Shown: positions 13,148-27,300, counted from the first letter of the stretch. The stretch: 64,000 nt of DNA from Pseudoscleropodium purum (GCA_963969395.1 OZ017795.1:35755063-35819062); one strand, 5' to 3'. Notes: generated by a model not told the origin, from the letters alone. Numbers and translations are program-made.

Positions 13148-14057
13148 TTGTTAACCCCTAAAGTTCCAAGGCCATTTTTTTGTTAAAAAACACTCAAAAT
13201 TGCCATTTTTGTTGTGTTCATCCAAGAAAAAAAAGTAGTTTTTTAGGATCTAACTGTAGGATCTTGTACTTCATGTGGTAAAAATTTCATGAAGTTTGAC
13301 CATATAGATTGGAAGATGTTAGTATTCAAAGTTGAAAAAGAAAGTTCTTTTGAACACTAGCCTACAATTTTAGATGACTTTGACCACCATTTGTGGAATT
13401 TTTTTGCACTATAGACTTTAAATTTAAAATTTTTTATGTTGAAAAATTGAGTTGAAAGTCTAAAACAAATTAAAAGAAAACACATTTGATTTTCATTCTT
13501 TAAAAAATTGTTAAATAGAAGTAGGTCCAAGATTGAAGAAAACACTAAATCATTAATAGCACCAAGATGGGATTGAAAGACAATAGTCCTAATGGTGAGA
13601 TTTTTTAGCAAGAAAACACAATATTCTCAAAAAAATTGTGAAAAATTGTGAAAATTGCATTCAAAAATGAATCCTACAAGTTATTTTTTCAAAAAGATGC
13701 TTAAATTGCCCAAAGAACAAGATTGTTGTTAACTTTCTCATTATTAGTCCAAATAGAACGAATCAAAGCTTCACATATAGACAAAAATATAAAATTTTAG
13801 GGGAAAAAAAAATAGAATTTATTTTGATTTTTTGCAATTTTTTTGTGTTGCCCGCTGAATTCAATTTTAGGCTTTTTGTGGTGTAATTTTTGCTCCTAGG
13901 CACCAATTGAAATAAAAATTAAATTTCCACGAAGCTACTCAGTTTTTCTATATTTTAGAAAAGTTTCAAAAAAATTCACCAAAATTTGAGGTCACAAGAA
14001 CTTGCTCGAAATCTAATTTGTCCCCCAAGGGGACAATGGAACTTTAGGGGTTAACAA
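13148..14057. mobile_element. TTAACC-ended inverted-repeat element 1 (910 bp)
   Basis: Perfect 20-bp terminal inverted repeats: TTGTTAACCCCTAAAGTTCC at the left and its exact complement at the right. The interior is AT-rich and non-coding. I could not settle a target duplication. It belongs with the similar elements at 15697-17105 and 19169-19826. Confidence 0.65.
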
Positions 14058-15696
14058 GGAAATCCTACTCCTACACTTGTGTAGAAGAGATATGTGAAAT
14101 TTTTATATAACAACTCTGATTAGTGTCTTGGACCTTTGTCAACTTTGAAGGCATAGAGATGTCCATATTTAGATAGTTTGTATAGTTCCAAGTTTGTGGC
14201 CTTTGAATCCAAATTACTTGAAAATGATCCAAATGGGGATTATTGATGCTAATTCAACTATTCTAAACAAGGGTGTTCAAATGTAATATACATGAATCAC
14301 TTAGTTAGTGTCATAATGTTTTAAGTGTCTTTACCATAGATTAACAACATCTAATGATAAGGTCAACATTCCTTGGCACATAGGGCTAGTACATATTCAT
14401 CTTCATGTATAAGTTGTATATATATATACAAAGATTGCCTAATTCATAGAAATGTAATTCCCTCTACACAATCTTGCATCTCTTCTTTGTCAGTAATTGC
14501 AAACATACATTGTAAAGTTTTTTGATTCAATATTTTGGCTATTCTAAAGCTCAATCTTTGAGAATCAAAACATGTCTCTTACATGCAAGAACCCCTAATA
14601 TTTAATAAAACCTTAAAACACAAGATAGATAGTTTAGGATTTAATGGTCAAGTCAAAGGTTTAAATAAATGTAATCACTTTGTGTGAAAAGCTCAAATCA
14701 TCCAAAAAATGTAAGACCAACTTGGATGAATGCCTAATTTATTTTAATTATATTTTAAAACTATTCAATTTTTAAATATTATTTTATGCATTTCCTAAAT
14801 GATTTTTGCACTTTAATTAATTATTAGGCAAAAAGTTGTCTAAATAGCTAAAAGAGATGCAATTATATGATTGATTTCCTTTCTCTACTTTTTAGAAATT
14901 ATCTCACTTGTCTTATACAAATAAGTCATAAATTTTCTAAACATAAATCATAAAAAGTTTTGAAATTCTTTGTGAAGATTGAAATTTTTATTAATTTTGG
15001 AATAAAAAATGAAAAAAATTGTATCAAATATAAAAAACATTTCAACAATTAGATTTTTTTCGCAATAGGTGTAAATCATATTATATAAAATTATAATGTA
15101 AATTCAATTTTTGAATTATTCTATGCTTAGATATGTAATTATAGAGCTTCAACTACAATAAAATAGTCAATTTCAAGTATATTTTTGGAATTTCAAGTCA
15201 AATAGAAATAGTCTTGAAAAGTTTTATTTCATTAGCTTTCAAATGCTTAGAAGTTAAAAATATCATTTAGAATGTCAAAATCTTGTTTCAAAAACAAGAA
15301 GTCAATAGTACCAACATGATTACTAGAAAAAAAATTGTCTATAACAACATGTGAACACAAAAGAATACAATATGCCTTACTTTTTAACCAAAAGTGTAGA
15401 TAAAATGAAACACAACTAATTAAAATTAAACTATATCCAATTTTGTAAAATTTAATGGCATTTACAAATGAGCACAAAAATCTGAATGAAAGTTTGTATA
15501 TTTTTTGGTTCTTTATAGCTCATAAAGTTAACCACTAATTAAATTTTGTTTGCTCTAGTGTTTCAATGATAAAAATTATAAAAAAGGTGGGAGGGAGATC
15601 AAGACATCCACCCAAAGTAGGTGTTGCCTTGAATTTCCTTAGAAATCATTTCACAAAGAACAAACACTTTACTTAGTGATTTAAAATTAAATTGTA
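14058..15696. other. AT-rich, no gene seen
   Basis: Only short frames such as 15247-15477 (minus, 76 codons) without motifs, and a short TATATATA run near 14,415. Confidence 0.4.
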
Positions 15697-17105
15697 TTAA
15701 CCCCTCAAAGACCAGGGAGCCCACTTTGGGCTTTTTGAGAACATTGGGAGGCTCTATTGACTTCATAATTTGGAAATTTTGCATGAATTTTTTAGGGATG
15801 GATTCTACTCATCATAATTTATATGTGAAGCTTTGTTTCATGCCATTCCAATAAATATTGCAAAAATTAAAAGATTTTTTTGTTTTCAATCTCAAATTAG
15901 GTAGCAAAATATATATTTAAGAAAAACATTGCTATTTTTTCTTAGGAATTTTATAGATTGATAGCTTCTCAAAAACATTTGAACCATTGAATTTTGACTA
16001 ATGAGGTAAATGTTACAATGAGTTTTATTTTGCAAGCAACAAAGGTAAAAAAACAACACATGAAGTCATCATTTACTCTCAATTTTGAAAATTTTCTAAG
16101 AAAAAGAAAAAATAATAATATGAATTGTTTATTAGAGCATTCTTACCATTGGAATTAACCCAAAGGTTTTTTACTATGTTTTAACCAAAAATGCTCCAAA
16201 ACTTCTAGTTCTAGTAAAAGTACCAAATTTTAGAAAAAAAATTCTTTGAGACACATATAACAATAAAATCTTGTAGTATGATGTTTTGAAAAGACGTGGA
16301 GAAAATTTCAGAATTTTCCACCATGTCAATGGCAAGATATTAAAGTTTGAATTGACAAAATTCATTTTCTGGGCCTTGCGAAAAATTAGGCACCTATACT
16401 TTACAAGGTGACATTTGCAATAAGAATGTCTAAAATGGTGGTTACTCTTTAGATTTATTTTTAAAGGCAAGTTGACTACATGCTTGAAAATTTTCAAATG
16501 ATTTGGAATTGTACAACATATAAGAAAAAACATTAAGTAGAAAGAAGTAGAGATTGATTTAAAATACAAAATTGTTAAGAATTTAATAATGTAATTAAAA
16601 AATTACAATCCCAATGGTTGTAATGTTTTAATAAAAAATATACATCGAATTTTTTATTTTTTTTCAAAAAAATTGAAAATTGAGTTAAATAAAGAACTTC
16701 AAAGTTTATTTTAAAGTAGAGAATTCATAACTACTACTCCTCATAAACTAAAGCAAACTAAAACTCCTCACAACCTTCATCTTATTAATCAGATGGAATG
16801 ATTCAAAGCTTTCTACATATATATAAATTTAGAAAACTAATTTCAAAGTTTTATTTCTCAAAAAAGTGATTTTTTAACAATTTTTTTGAGCTATCCAAGC
16901 TACCCACCAAGCAATGAAAATGACATATCATACAATAACTTTTTAACCATGTGGTCAAAAGTTATGAAAATTGTTGTACCTTAAAGCTACTCCTTGGGCA
17001 TGTGTTGTATGAAATTTTCAAAGAAAAATAAAATAAAGTTCGTAGTGAGTTACCACCAAATGCTATATTATTAAAAAAAAGCATATTTAGGGCTTTAAAG
17101 GTTAA
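15697..17105. mobile_element. TTAACC-ended inverted-repeat element 2 (1.4 kb)
   Basis: The left end TTAACCCCTCAAAGACC pairs imperfectly with a right end whose complement reads TTAACCTTTAAAGCCC. The termini match element 1 in position and sequence. The 131-codon minus-strand frame inside (16174-16569) is AT-rich and has no recognisable domain. Confidence 0.45.
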
Positions 17106-18720
17106 CAATTCTTAAATTCTTCCAAAGGTTATTAGCTTATTAATTTTATCTTTCATTTACTAATACTTGAAAGATAAAATCTTTGTCCTTGGTTTGGGGA
17201 TGAGTATTTTGAAGAAGTTTTGGACCTCTAAACATGAAAGAATTTTAGAGGTTAATTAGTAGAATGCCATGCATTTTTTTATTTTTGGTTGATCAAACTA
17301 ACATTCCTTTTTGGACATCCATCTATTGCTTTTGTATTTTCATGCATAATCTTATCCAAAGTTAGCCAACCTCATTCAAAAATTGTCAAACATTTTATTT
17401 CTTAGAGATATTTTTAGTGATTTCATCCACAATTTGCATAACTATGTATTTTTTAGCCTAGAGGTAGGCAATATCTAAATCAAGCAAGATTTTGGCAAAT
17501 ATTTACCAAAAAAGCATCAACTTTTGGCTATTCCAATTGTCTTTTACCATAATCCATAATTCCATATAGATTAGTTTGAAATTAAGGTTTGTTATCCATT
17601 CTTTCTTTATTTTCTTTAGAAGGTGGAGTTTGTAATTTAATCTTTCAAACTTGAATTGTTGCAAGGGACTAAAAATGTCAAATGAATGCTTTTCAAGAAA
17701 ATTGTTGAAACAAACATTGTACGACTATTTACTCAGTAATTTAATAATTTTCATTGACTACCTTGATGGGAAATTTTGTTAAAATATTAGTCATTTTGCA
17801 ACTTAGGCACTTTTTACAATTCAAACAACATGGTCTAAAATCTATATTATTCTTAGATGTTTGAAATCTATAACTATCCTAGATGGCACTTTGGTAGTTT
17901 AGACTATATAGTTTGAAAATGGCACATAGAATATCGCCATTTTAATGAAATTCCCCACCTTAATGATAGAGTTGCATCCTTCTAAGATTAATGGAATGAG
18001 CTATTTGGCTATTTTGATTAAAAAATACCTTTTTTTTATTATATTGTTGAAGACTATTGAAATCTTTAGCACCACAAAATTCACATTAAAAAAATCTTCT
18101 ATTTTTTCCAAATACAATATTTAATTTTAAAACTTTATATTGGCAATTGCAAGTATTCATGGAAAACAATTCTTCAAAAAGAAGCAATTTAACTTTGAAG
18201 AAATATTCATTTTTCAAATTCTTTTGTAAGAAAAAAAAAATCTTATAAAATTCTAAAAAATTCATGTAAAAATTTGTTTCTATATTGGACCATGAATTTT
18301 GTATGTTGTGACCTCTTCTACCTAATTCTCAGTCTTTGGTTTCATATGTAAATTCCAAATTTCCAAATTTTATCATTTGTAGTAAAAAAAACCAAATCTT
18401 CCATTGTCTCCTAGAAGGTTCAAAATTTTGCCCTCTAGTGAAAGCTCGTAGCTAAGAACCAAAAATTATTTAAATACATAAACTATGTTTTATAGATAAT
18501 GACATAAGGACCTTGGATGTAAAACATGTAGATGAATTTAGAAGTCTACCTGTGAATTGAATCATAGTTTTCTTGTGTCACTATAATCGCTCTCCTTGCT
18601 TGTTATTAGTACTTATATTCATTTATGTCTTGGCAAATAAGTTTGAATGTTAGAGATGTTGTCAAGTGCACTGTCAAGAACGTCACAACTTTGGTGCATT
18701 TGTAGAGGTAAGTTAAGCTT
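17106..18720. other. AT-rich, no gene seen
   Basis: No frame of note, no terminal repeats and no tandem structure recognised. Confidence 0.4.
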
Positions 18721-19094
18721 ATAAGGTAGGAACTCCCAAATGTGCCACTAACCTTAAACTGCCATCTATACTATGCCTACATTTCTAAAGTTAGTTATGT
18801 ACCTACGTAAAAATGTAGACATAGTATAGATGGCAGTTTAAGGTTAGTGGCACATTTTAGAACATGTACCTATGTAGAAACATTTCTAACATAGGTTCCA
18901 AAAAGGCCTTGGACATTTTAGAACCAAACTTTGTTCTTTAATAATTTTTGCATACAATATCCAAATGCCACGTTTGTTGGTGTGTTGGAACCTCCTCTCA
19001 CTTGTCAATAGGAACATATGAAAATATGACTAGTCTAATAATAGAAAATAGGCTCAGTAGCAAAAAGTGGCAGTTTTGGGAGTACCTACTTTAT
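18721..19094. mobile_element. MITE family A, copy 1, with internal 44-bp hairpin
   Basis: The ends are inverted repeats starting ATAAGGTAGGAACTCCCAAA at the left and ATAAAGTAGGTACTCCCAAA (complement) at the right, about 24 of 28 matching. Inside, arms at 18741-18784 and 18811-18854 are complementary at 43 of 44 positions around a 26-base loop. The layout, the right half (CATAC.ATATCCAAATGC...) and the end sequence are shared with 46276-46550. No coding capacity. Confidence 0.7.
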
Positions 19095-19168
19095 ACACTT
19101 TAGCTTGTGATCTCATACTTAAGACATGTGGTTACCATGAAACTTTGTCATTTCTAGCAATAAGTTAT

Positions 19169-19826
19169 TTAACTTCTAAAATGTCCAAGGCCTTTTTGGA
19201 GCATCTAGGATTTTGCTCTAAATTGAACAAAAAGTCAACATTTTGATAAATTGTATTGATTTTCTTTGAATTGCAACTTCATAAATTTAAACTAGAGATG
19301 TTAGAAATCACATAGAAGAAAAACAAAAACAATATCATTTATGAATTGAAAGATTATAATGTTTGATCATTAGGATACTAAAATTGTGAAAGTGATTTGG
19401 AGTCTTTTAATCTTCTTTTTACATGTCAAATCTAAAAAATTGGTCACTAAAAAATTTATGAGTTTAAAGGATTTAACATGCATAAATAACCCTAATCAAT
19501 TTATGGCTTCTCAAAATCTCTTCTACAATTTTTTTAAATGAATTTCTCATGTGAATTTTTCTCTAAGATCTAGTGTATTTGAGGCTCATTTCAAAGAGCT
19601 CTCACTACTATAGAAAGTTAAAATTACAATGGACATCCTTGCTCAAAATCTTGAATAGAAAAATCACAATCAATTATTATTCAAAATTAAATTTTTGATG
19701 ATAAAACTAGACTTCAAAAAAAAAATTCAAAAATATAAACTACTAAATATAGCAACTTGGTTTGGTTTTATTTAACTTCAAAGTATTGTTGACACCAAAA
19801 TTGGTGCCTCGAGCATTTAGAGGTTA
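19169..19826. mobile_element. TTAACC-ended inverted-repeat element 3 (658 bp)
   Basis: The left end TTAACTTCTAAAATGTCC and the complement of the right end, TTAACCTCTAAATGCTC, resemble the termini of the elements at 13.1 and 15.7 kb. AT-rich and non-coding. The match is imperfect, so the call is tentative. Confidence 0.4.
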
Positions 19827-19997
19827 AAGAACATACCCATGTTGGTCTTGATGTTTTTGTCCTATAAACAACTACAGTAAGTTCAAGGAGTCCTTGCCTT
19901 GATTTATATTTTAAAGCTATAATGGAATCAAGTCATAGATCCTTCGACAAGACTAAAGTTTGGCAGCTTCACTAATAGGATACCTTTAGCGTGTTAA

Positions 19998-20733
19998 GGG
20001 CATTTGCAATGGGTTTGGGAATAGTGCCTACATTAGTACTATTCAAGGAAAATATTATTTGAATTAAAAATTGGGCTCCAATGCACCATTATGGGTCCTG
20101 GCACTTCTATGGTTCTAGTATGCGACTCCCCCAAATCCAGCAAAATTCCGAAATGTGAAGGGCCCACAAGTTGGTTCCCGATAGAAATAATTATGATTGT
20201 CAACCCTTTTTCACATGGTTAAGTGTGCCAATCAATTCAACCTTCTCTTCCTACTTTAATATAAGATTCTTTTATTTATTTATTTTTATAATGCCAAAAG
20301 CTCCTTTGACGTTTAGATTGCGGGCTTTGCATAGGATAAATTTGAAAAAGCCTGATACTATCATTAGATGAGATTTCAACCCTCAGGAGGGCTATGAGTT
20401 CCCTTGCATGCAACTGCATTCTCAAACTCTACACACTACCTCGCGACAGTTGTATGACGTAGCACAACGACTGTCACATCATTTTTATTTAAAAAAAAAA
20501 TATTAAAAAAAGTTTTAAACTTCTTTTTGCATTTTATAATTTTCAAATATCTTTTTCGAAAAAATAAAAAAATTCTAACAGTAGCCATTTCTGGACTGCT
20601 GGAAGAATAGTGCCAGAAATAGGCTTAGACGGCCCTCCAGACCCTTCAAAAAACATCTAATGAAAGGCCTTGTAGAATGTCTCTGTGTTTGGCGATAGAG
20701 GGATTCTTTATAGGGACCGCATTGTAGATGTTC
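19998..20733. mobile_element. 736-bp PIF/Harbinger-like MITE
   Basis: The left end GGGCATTTGCAATGG and the complement of the right end GAACATCTACAATGC are imperfect inverted repeats (about 10 of 15) of the form common in Harbinger/Tourist elements. Both sides carry TAA (19995-19997 and 20734-20736), matching the 3-bp TWA duplication of that superfamily. A 66-codon frame inside has no motif. Confidence 0.55.
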
Positions 20734-20736
20734 TAA

Positions 20737-22300
20737 GTTAGCCTTTCTTTAAAGCAAATGTAGATAAGGCATCTCTTTAGCTCTGACATTATCTATATCC
20801 CTTGTTTACTATCCTACTTTGAAATTACTTTTGTACACGAGCTTAATTAATTCAAACTAGTAATGTCTAAAATTCTTTGTGCCACCTGGCATGTTGCCAA
20901 TGGTTGAGAGTGTCACAAAACCCTATGTTAATAATTGATCTTATGTGCCACCTTGCATGAATAACATGAATAATAGTTAACTCGTCACTCTAGTCCTCGA
21001 CTTTGTATGTCCTTCCGGTTGTTGGTTTTGTCATGTGAGTCCCTGTCTTGGTCTTCTTTGTTGTTGGTTGTGAATGCTTTAATCTCCATCCAAGAGACCA
21101 AACAAACACAACCAAGTTTTAGATTAATTAAATAGATTCTATGGGTGATTGGCTGTAGTAAACAAGTTGTCTTCCAAGCAATGGAGCTTTTTTACCAAAA
21201 CCCTACTTTTTATAAAGCCAAATTATTCTTAATGGATGGAAGTTTTGAAAAGTTGGCTTAATGGTTTGGATCAAACTAAGTTGACTATCATGCGAAAAGA
21301 AATTTTTTCTGTGATTGATTTTTTTTTAAAGATTTTTATGATATGCTAAAGACTCTACTCTTAAATATTTTCCAAGTTCCCCTAATGAACTAGGTTCCAA
21401 TTTTGATAAGAAGGCTATGTGATCTTTAAGATTTTAGCTAATAATCACTACTCTCTTGTGAGTCTCGATTAATTTCTACTGGTTGGATACTTGATCCCCA
21501 ATCCCTAACAATTTCCCTTACTTTTAAGCTAGCTTACGTGTAGTTAATCCTATCTCTAAGGTTTATCTTTTTATTTAGTTTATTTAGTTTAGTTTATTTA
21601 TTATTTTTAATAATATTTTAAAATTTAAAATTTTTTATATTCAATTTTTTTTTAAATTTAAAAATCTGATCTAGGTTGATACTTAAGTAATTTCTTGGTT
21701 AGTTAGTTGAAATTTAATTGCTTCTTGATTTTACAGCTCAAGTTCTATTTTTAGCTAATCAATTGATTTGGATTCATCTTAATAACATATTAGTATAAAG
21801 GTGAAATTATAAATTCCCTTTTACCTCTTGGTAAATGTTGTTCATGAACAAATTTTGACCATAGACCGGTGAGCCAAAATTCTTGAGTAATTCTTGTTTT
21901 CCTTTGAAATTTGGAATTTACTTCTACTTTTAGCTTCTTTGACTTCTACTTTTGTTTGGAGAGTTGATTCTATTTTGAATTTTGAGATTCCTACAAAATA
22001 TTCTTTTGGATGAATATTTATAATTTCATCCAATTTTTAGTTAATTTTGAATTGTTTGTAACTTCTTTAATAACTATTGGTTTTTTACATGTGACATACA
22101 GTTAGAAAGCTAATAGAATTATCCATTTGATTCTAAATTTTAAGTCTATCTTCTGAATAATGCTAAAAACTGATTTTAACTCCTAGCTACGGCCCTAATT
22201 GCCAAGGGAATTGAAAGTCTAATGAAAAATAAAATGCAATGAAAGGTGGGTTTTAAATACTAACCTCCATCTCATTAATCTCCTCCCCTTTTGTTTGCAA
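20737..22300. other. AT-rich, no gene seen
   Basis: Contains a TTTATTTAG-like simple stretch at 21,565-21,610. No recognised protein or repeat ends. Confidence 0.4.
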
Positions 22301-23775
22301 TTCCAATTCCATGGCTTGTCCTTTTCCTTGCCACGTATTTCACATATTTTCAATTCTTGGTATTTGGACTCGATATGGCCAAATCTTTCTTTCCAAATTT
22401 CTTTCGCTTTTTCAAGTTGAATTTTTATGTGATTTTTCCGGTGTCTTTCTAATTTTTCCCTTTTCTTTTGAAGACCCTAATTTTCCACATCAAATCTTTG
22501 GAAATCCTAACTTTGGGGAAGTATTTGCTAAGGTATTCAAAGTCAATTTTGTTCCAACTAAGCCCCCCTATCCTTTTTCTAATTTAGCTAATTACTAGAA
22601 CTTCCCCCAAGTCAGTTGAATCTTTATTTCATTTTTTTATAAATTGACTTTTGCATTCCATCCAAACTATGGCAAAAAAGTCAATTCATTGCCTCCTTCT
22701 AACATTCTTATCTCCGTTGACAATTTTCCCCCTTCTCTACTACTTAAAGATCTCCTTCAACTCTTTTGGACTTGTTACTTATGTTTGATTCAAAATCTAA
22801 TTGCCAATTCTCCCAAGTCTTGGTTGGAATTGCAAGCAGACTATCTATTTGAGCTTGCAGGCTGTGAGGGGGATGATGCTTTGGAGCAGGCAGATGGTGC
22901 AGTCAACCCAGGTTGACCAAGGTATGGCTGATCCTCCCAATCCAGCACTCTGTGGTACCCCATCACATTCGAATTCAGTACTGATTCTTGTTACTCAACT
23001 GGCTTTTAATGCGGGGGGCTCTGATGAGCTGGTTCACTCTGGTTTGGAAGCTCTCTGGGTGGACTAAGCTTAGCTCCTTCGATTGTTTTGTTTTTGTTTT
23101 TTAAAATAAAAATTCAGATTTGCTATGATATGACCTTCCCAATTGGGTTATCTTGTCGAGAAAGTCACTGTGATTTAAATTCCTTCTGGATTAATTTTTG
23201 ATTTCTAAATGGATAAAGTTTCATTGATGAAGACAACCCCCATGGGCTGATCTTTTCTATTCAGTTTTGAACTCAAATTAAACCCTGGGTTATGACTTAA
23301 CTTCCCTTGAATGGGATTGTCGCTCAAGGCCTCTCTGACTGTTTTTTCCCTTGTTGAAATTCTCAAAATTAAGCTGGGATTTTTGATTCGGACTCTCTCT
23401 TCTTTGATTTTTGCACGTTGGTAGCCCTTCTGGCTTGGTTGGAAATCTCTGGGCTGACCTCTAATGGACAGTTTTCTTTTAAGAGAAAAATCGAATTTTC
23501 CTACGACCTGACTCTGGCTGAGTTCTCTAAGCAAGGTCCTCATTAAGTGGACTTCCCTTATCTGATCCTTCCTTAAGAATTATTTTTTGTGACCTAGCCC
23601 CACGGACTGACCTCTAATTGGGTTCCTTTGGTGGACTGCCACTAAATTTTCGAAATAAAATTCAAACCTTTTGTATTCAGGCTGGACCCCTTTTGGGCTG
23701 GTTCTCTCTTAATGGGAAGCCTCGGTAATTGGACTGGTTACTTTTGGTTATGGCTAAACAAAACGAAATCAGAGC
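22301..23775. repeat. Degenerate GGCTGG/GGACTGG-rich tract, left part
   Basis: From about 22,830 the words GGCTGA, GGACTGG, GGCTGG and CTCT.AATGGG recur every few dozen bases with heavy decay, giving a wave-like C/T-G/G pattern. The same pattern resumes at 24,328-24,560 beyond an inserted MITE, so this was one tract. Plus-strand frames of 88-95 codons (22311-22598, 22644-22916) show no recognised domain. Confidence 0.35.
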
Positions 23776-23779
23776 TTAA

Positions 23780-24323
23780 GGTAAACCTGCCTATGACAGG
23801 CAAATCACCCATGACAGGCACCTAGGGAACTCCCCCATTACAGTCTTCCATCAACCCATGAGAAACTTTTTCTTATAAATACAATTAAGACTACATTAGG
23901 TTGATTTTTAGTTGTCATCAAAGCCTTGGAATATGGTTATGGAGTTATTCATAACTGTGATAGAACATTGACACCTTTCTAGTGTAAACTGTTAGTAAAA
24001 AGTTATTTTTTAATTTCTTTATGTCATGTCCATGTTAGGAAATCTTGTAACCATGTTAAAGAATGTTATGACTGCTTTGGGTGGTAAGATGACCATCATG
24101 GAAACACTTTTCTGCTGATTTGGGGTAGTCTACAGACTTTTTTGGACAAACTGGACAGCAAACTTCGAAAATTCACAAAAAAATTCATATTTTGTCGAAA
24201 AAATAAAATTCTAGTTGCTTCCTTCATTTCTCACATTTGTCTTTGTACAAAAAAAAATCAGATTTTTTTTGTCAATGGCAATAGGACAGATCAGTCATTC
24301 TGCCTGTCATAGGCAGGTTTACC
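23780..24323. mobile_element. 544-bp MITE with 23-bp perfect terminal inverted repeats
   Basis: Both ends begin GGTAAACCTGCCTATGACAG and match perfectly for 23 bp as inverted repeats. TTAA abuts both ends (23776-23779 and 24324-24327), so the duplication may be TTAA, or TAA/TA read from a palindrome. The repeat itself contains TGCCT/AGGCA half-sites, and an extra ATGACAGGCA lies just inside the left end. It interrupts the degenerate GGACTGG tract. No coding capacity, and the superfamily is not settled. Confidence 0.75.
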
Positions 24324-24327
24324 TTAA

Positions 24328-27300
24328 TTATAGTTGGACCCTCCTCGTACTGTACTTCCCTCGGGAGCCACTGGCTGAGCTCTTTATTAAGAAAAAAAAT
24401 CAATTTTTTTTAATCACGATCCGTCCCTTCTGGACTGGCCGTTAATGGGGAGGCCTTACCGACTGGTTTGCTGGACTTCTCTGGCTGCTCCTCTCAGGGA
24501 ACGCCACTGGCTGGTCCTTTTGTTGGAGGCCCTTCCGGCTGGTATTTGCGTTGATCTTTAACACAAATTGAGCAGTCTGATTGTTCCAAAAAAAATTGGC
24601 CATTGCTTAGCCAATCCTTTGGGTCTCCTTAGGGGATCCCTTAATCCAAAGCAAATTGGATTTGGAGACAAAGTCTTCCCTTCCAGAGTCTAAAGAAAAC
24701 AGCACCCACAACAATTTTGTTTTTATAAACAAAAGGTTAATATAGGTTTGAAGCTTCACTGTATGGGCTATTAAGTTCCACAAAACAACAAGGTGGACAC
24801 GTAGATGACAAGGAATGGGACCTTGGAACCTTGGGACTTCCCCAAGTATTCTTAAATCCACGAAAGAAAACAACACTTATACCACATATCCTTCTACGGG
24901 GAATTCCACGAGGAATTTTCTACAACGAAGTTGTGAAGTTCCACTCTAAGAATTTTGGTGGATGTTGATTAGTATGTGACCTCACTTAAACCATCAACAC
25001 TTGGAATCATCAAAACCAATAAGACTTCAATTTGGATTCAAAACCACAAAGCTTGATAGGCGTTTCAAAGGGCCCCCCACGTCTTTTGAAATAGGCTTAA
25101 AACACAATGGAAATCTTGATTTGCAAAGAAATAACAAGAATCTTGGATAATCACCAACTTCTTTAACAATGTGGCCTTGTATGGCCTAAAATGAAAAACA
25201 AAATGAATGTTTTGTATTGATGGGTCTCAAACCACTAGAGAGACTTGGTTTTGAACAACCAAGGGACACAAAACAATCAAAAGGGGGTGCAAAAGGAGTT
25301 GGTGGGTACCCTTTTATATGTTTTTGGGACTCCCACTTACCTCTTTTTACGTTAAAAACTACCTAAGTAAACTAAAATTCACTAAAATCCACAATTACTA
25401 TGCCTAATTCTACCCTACTACTGAATGTCCTATAACTTTTGGAGAAAAACTTCAAATGAAAAACAGACTACGTCGTTGGCTTTAGAAGACCTTTTATTAA
25501 CCTCGAGACTCCTTAGCCTCCAACTTCCAAGTTGAATTTTTCACAAAAGATAGCATTTCCCAACTCAGTGAAAAAGGTGAAAAAATTAACTTTTGGAGTT
25601 TGTAGATTTTGCTAATTTTGACTAGCCAAGGGGGTCCGGAAGGTACCAGTCTACAAGAAAAGAGTCTCACATGACTCAATTTGGCTTCCGTATGTCCGTA
25701 ATTCGCTGGTCAATTGCAGAATGTTTTTGGAATTCTGTTAAAATCCGTTAGCGCCACCGGTTCAAATAGTTATTGATGTCGGAATGTCATGAAACTTGAT
25801 TAGACTCTTATTTAGACTAAAACACACTATCCTAATTTTTAGTGGGATTTTACCATCATCAGATGAATTTCTATGAATTTTTTCGATTTCGGTGATTCCA
25901 ATTGACTTCCCATGGAATCATAGTCCGTAATTCAAAAAATTACAAATTTTTTTGAGCAACTTCTACAAAGTTTCTAAATACTTTGTGCAAACTTTCGGCT
26001 CTAGCTTGCACTTTTTCTAGGAGAAAGAATTCATCCCTTCTTGATCTTAATTCCTTTAGGGAGGAATCATTCTCGTATTAGGGAATCTTGACGATCTAGC
26101 TTCACCGTTACGCTCCTAGCATGTTCCTAAACTAGCACACTTTTCTTTTCGTAGCAATCACCTGTTCATAGTTTCCGTGGATTTTGACCCATAAAGTCAT
26201 ACATAATAGCTTTTTCTCATATTTCACCTTTCATCTGTGATTTTCACCTAACCTCTTATTGTGGGCTTCTCAAGTTATTAGAGGAGCTAGAGGACTCCAA
26301 ATCTACTAATTTTAGCCAATTTCTATTGTATGCATCTTCATCGTCAAAATTCTAAGTAGCATCTAACTAAGTGTCTTGTCCTTGTATTTTGAATTGGAAT
26401 TGCTCCCAATCCATGATCTGACATTTAAACACCTTTTTTAAAGACTTAATATTCACAAAGAGCATGTTTGAAGCATTTTCAATGCTCTTGGGGTGTTAAC
26501 CCTATTACATATGGTTTTATCCCAATTTCTTGTAAAGTCACTCAAATGGCTGTTTTGACCACAAATTACTCATAAAAATGAGTAAAAGTAGAAAAAAGTA
26601 GACCTAGACTCCTAAGTGACATCCTCAGGGCTTACATTGGCCCTCCCCACCCAGGCCACTTGTGGTTGGCGGGTCTTGTATTTTATAATTTGTAATGAAA
26701 TTCCATTCTTTTTGTTTAAAAAACAAAAAAACTTGTCACTCTAGTGTCCAAAACAAACCATCATGAACCATATTGCCTTCTAACTTGAAGTTCATTTCTA
26801 CTGGGTGAGTTTGAATAAATATGTTATTTGTATGTGGTTGACAACTAGATTGGTTGTAAGAGACAATGAAGTCTTTTGATTTATAAGGGATTGTAGTAGA
26901 TGACAAAGACAATGAGGTTTATAAATTTAGTTTTATTTTGGTTCTATTTTCAATGCTCTTTGTTTTTGGAATCCTATTTGATCCATTGATTTTAGATGTG
27001 GTTATATTCTTTTCAAGCATTTGCAATTTGGAATCAATTGACTAGTTTATACTTTGCTAGGGACCGTCCTTTGCAAATTGGCAAGCAGCCCTACCTTGTC
27101 TCTTCCCACATATAGAAACCCCCCCCCATTGATTTGTTTGAAAAAAAAATTAAATCCCTTCTCCTTCTATTGATCTCAATTGAACAAAAAAAAAAAAGTC
27201 ATTGTTCAACCTAAGCCATTGATGGTGGAATTAAAATACAAAACTCTCAGCACTCGTGTTGATTGATTTGAAAAACTAGAGCCATAGATTAGTATAGAGC

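Noticed and set aside
26640..26760. Possible 3' end of a LINE or SINE
   Set aside because: Only a T/A-rich tail pattern; no coding part or target duplication could be shown.
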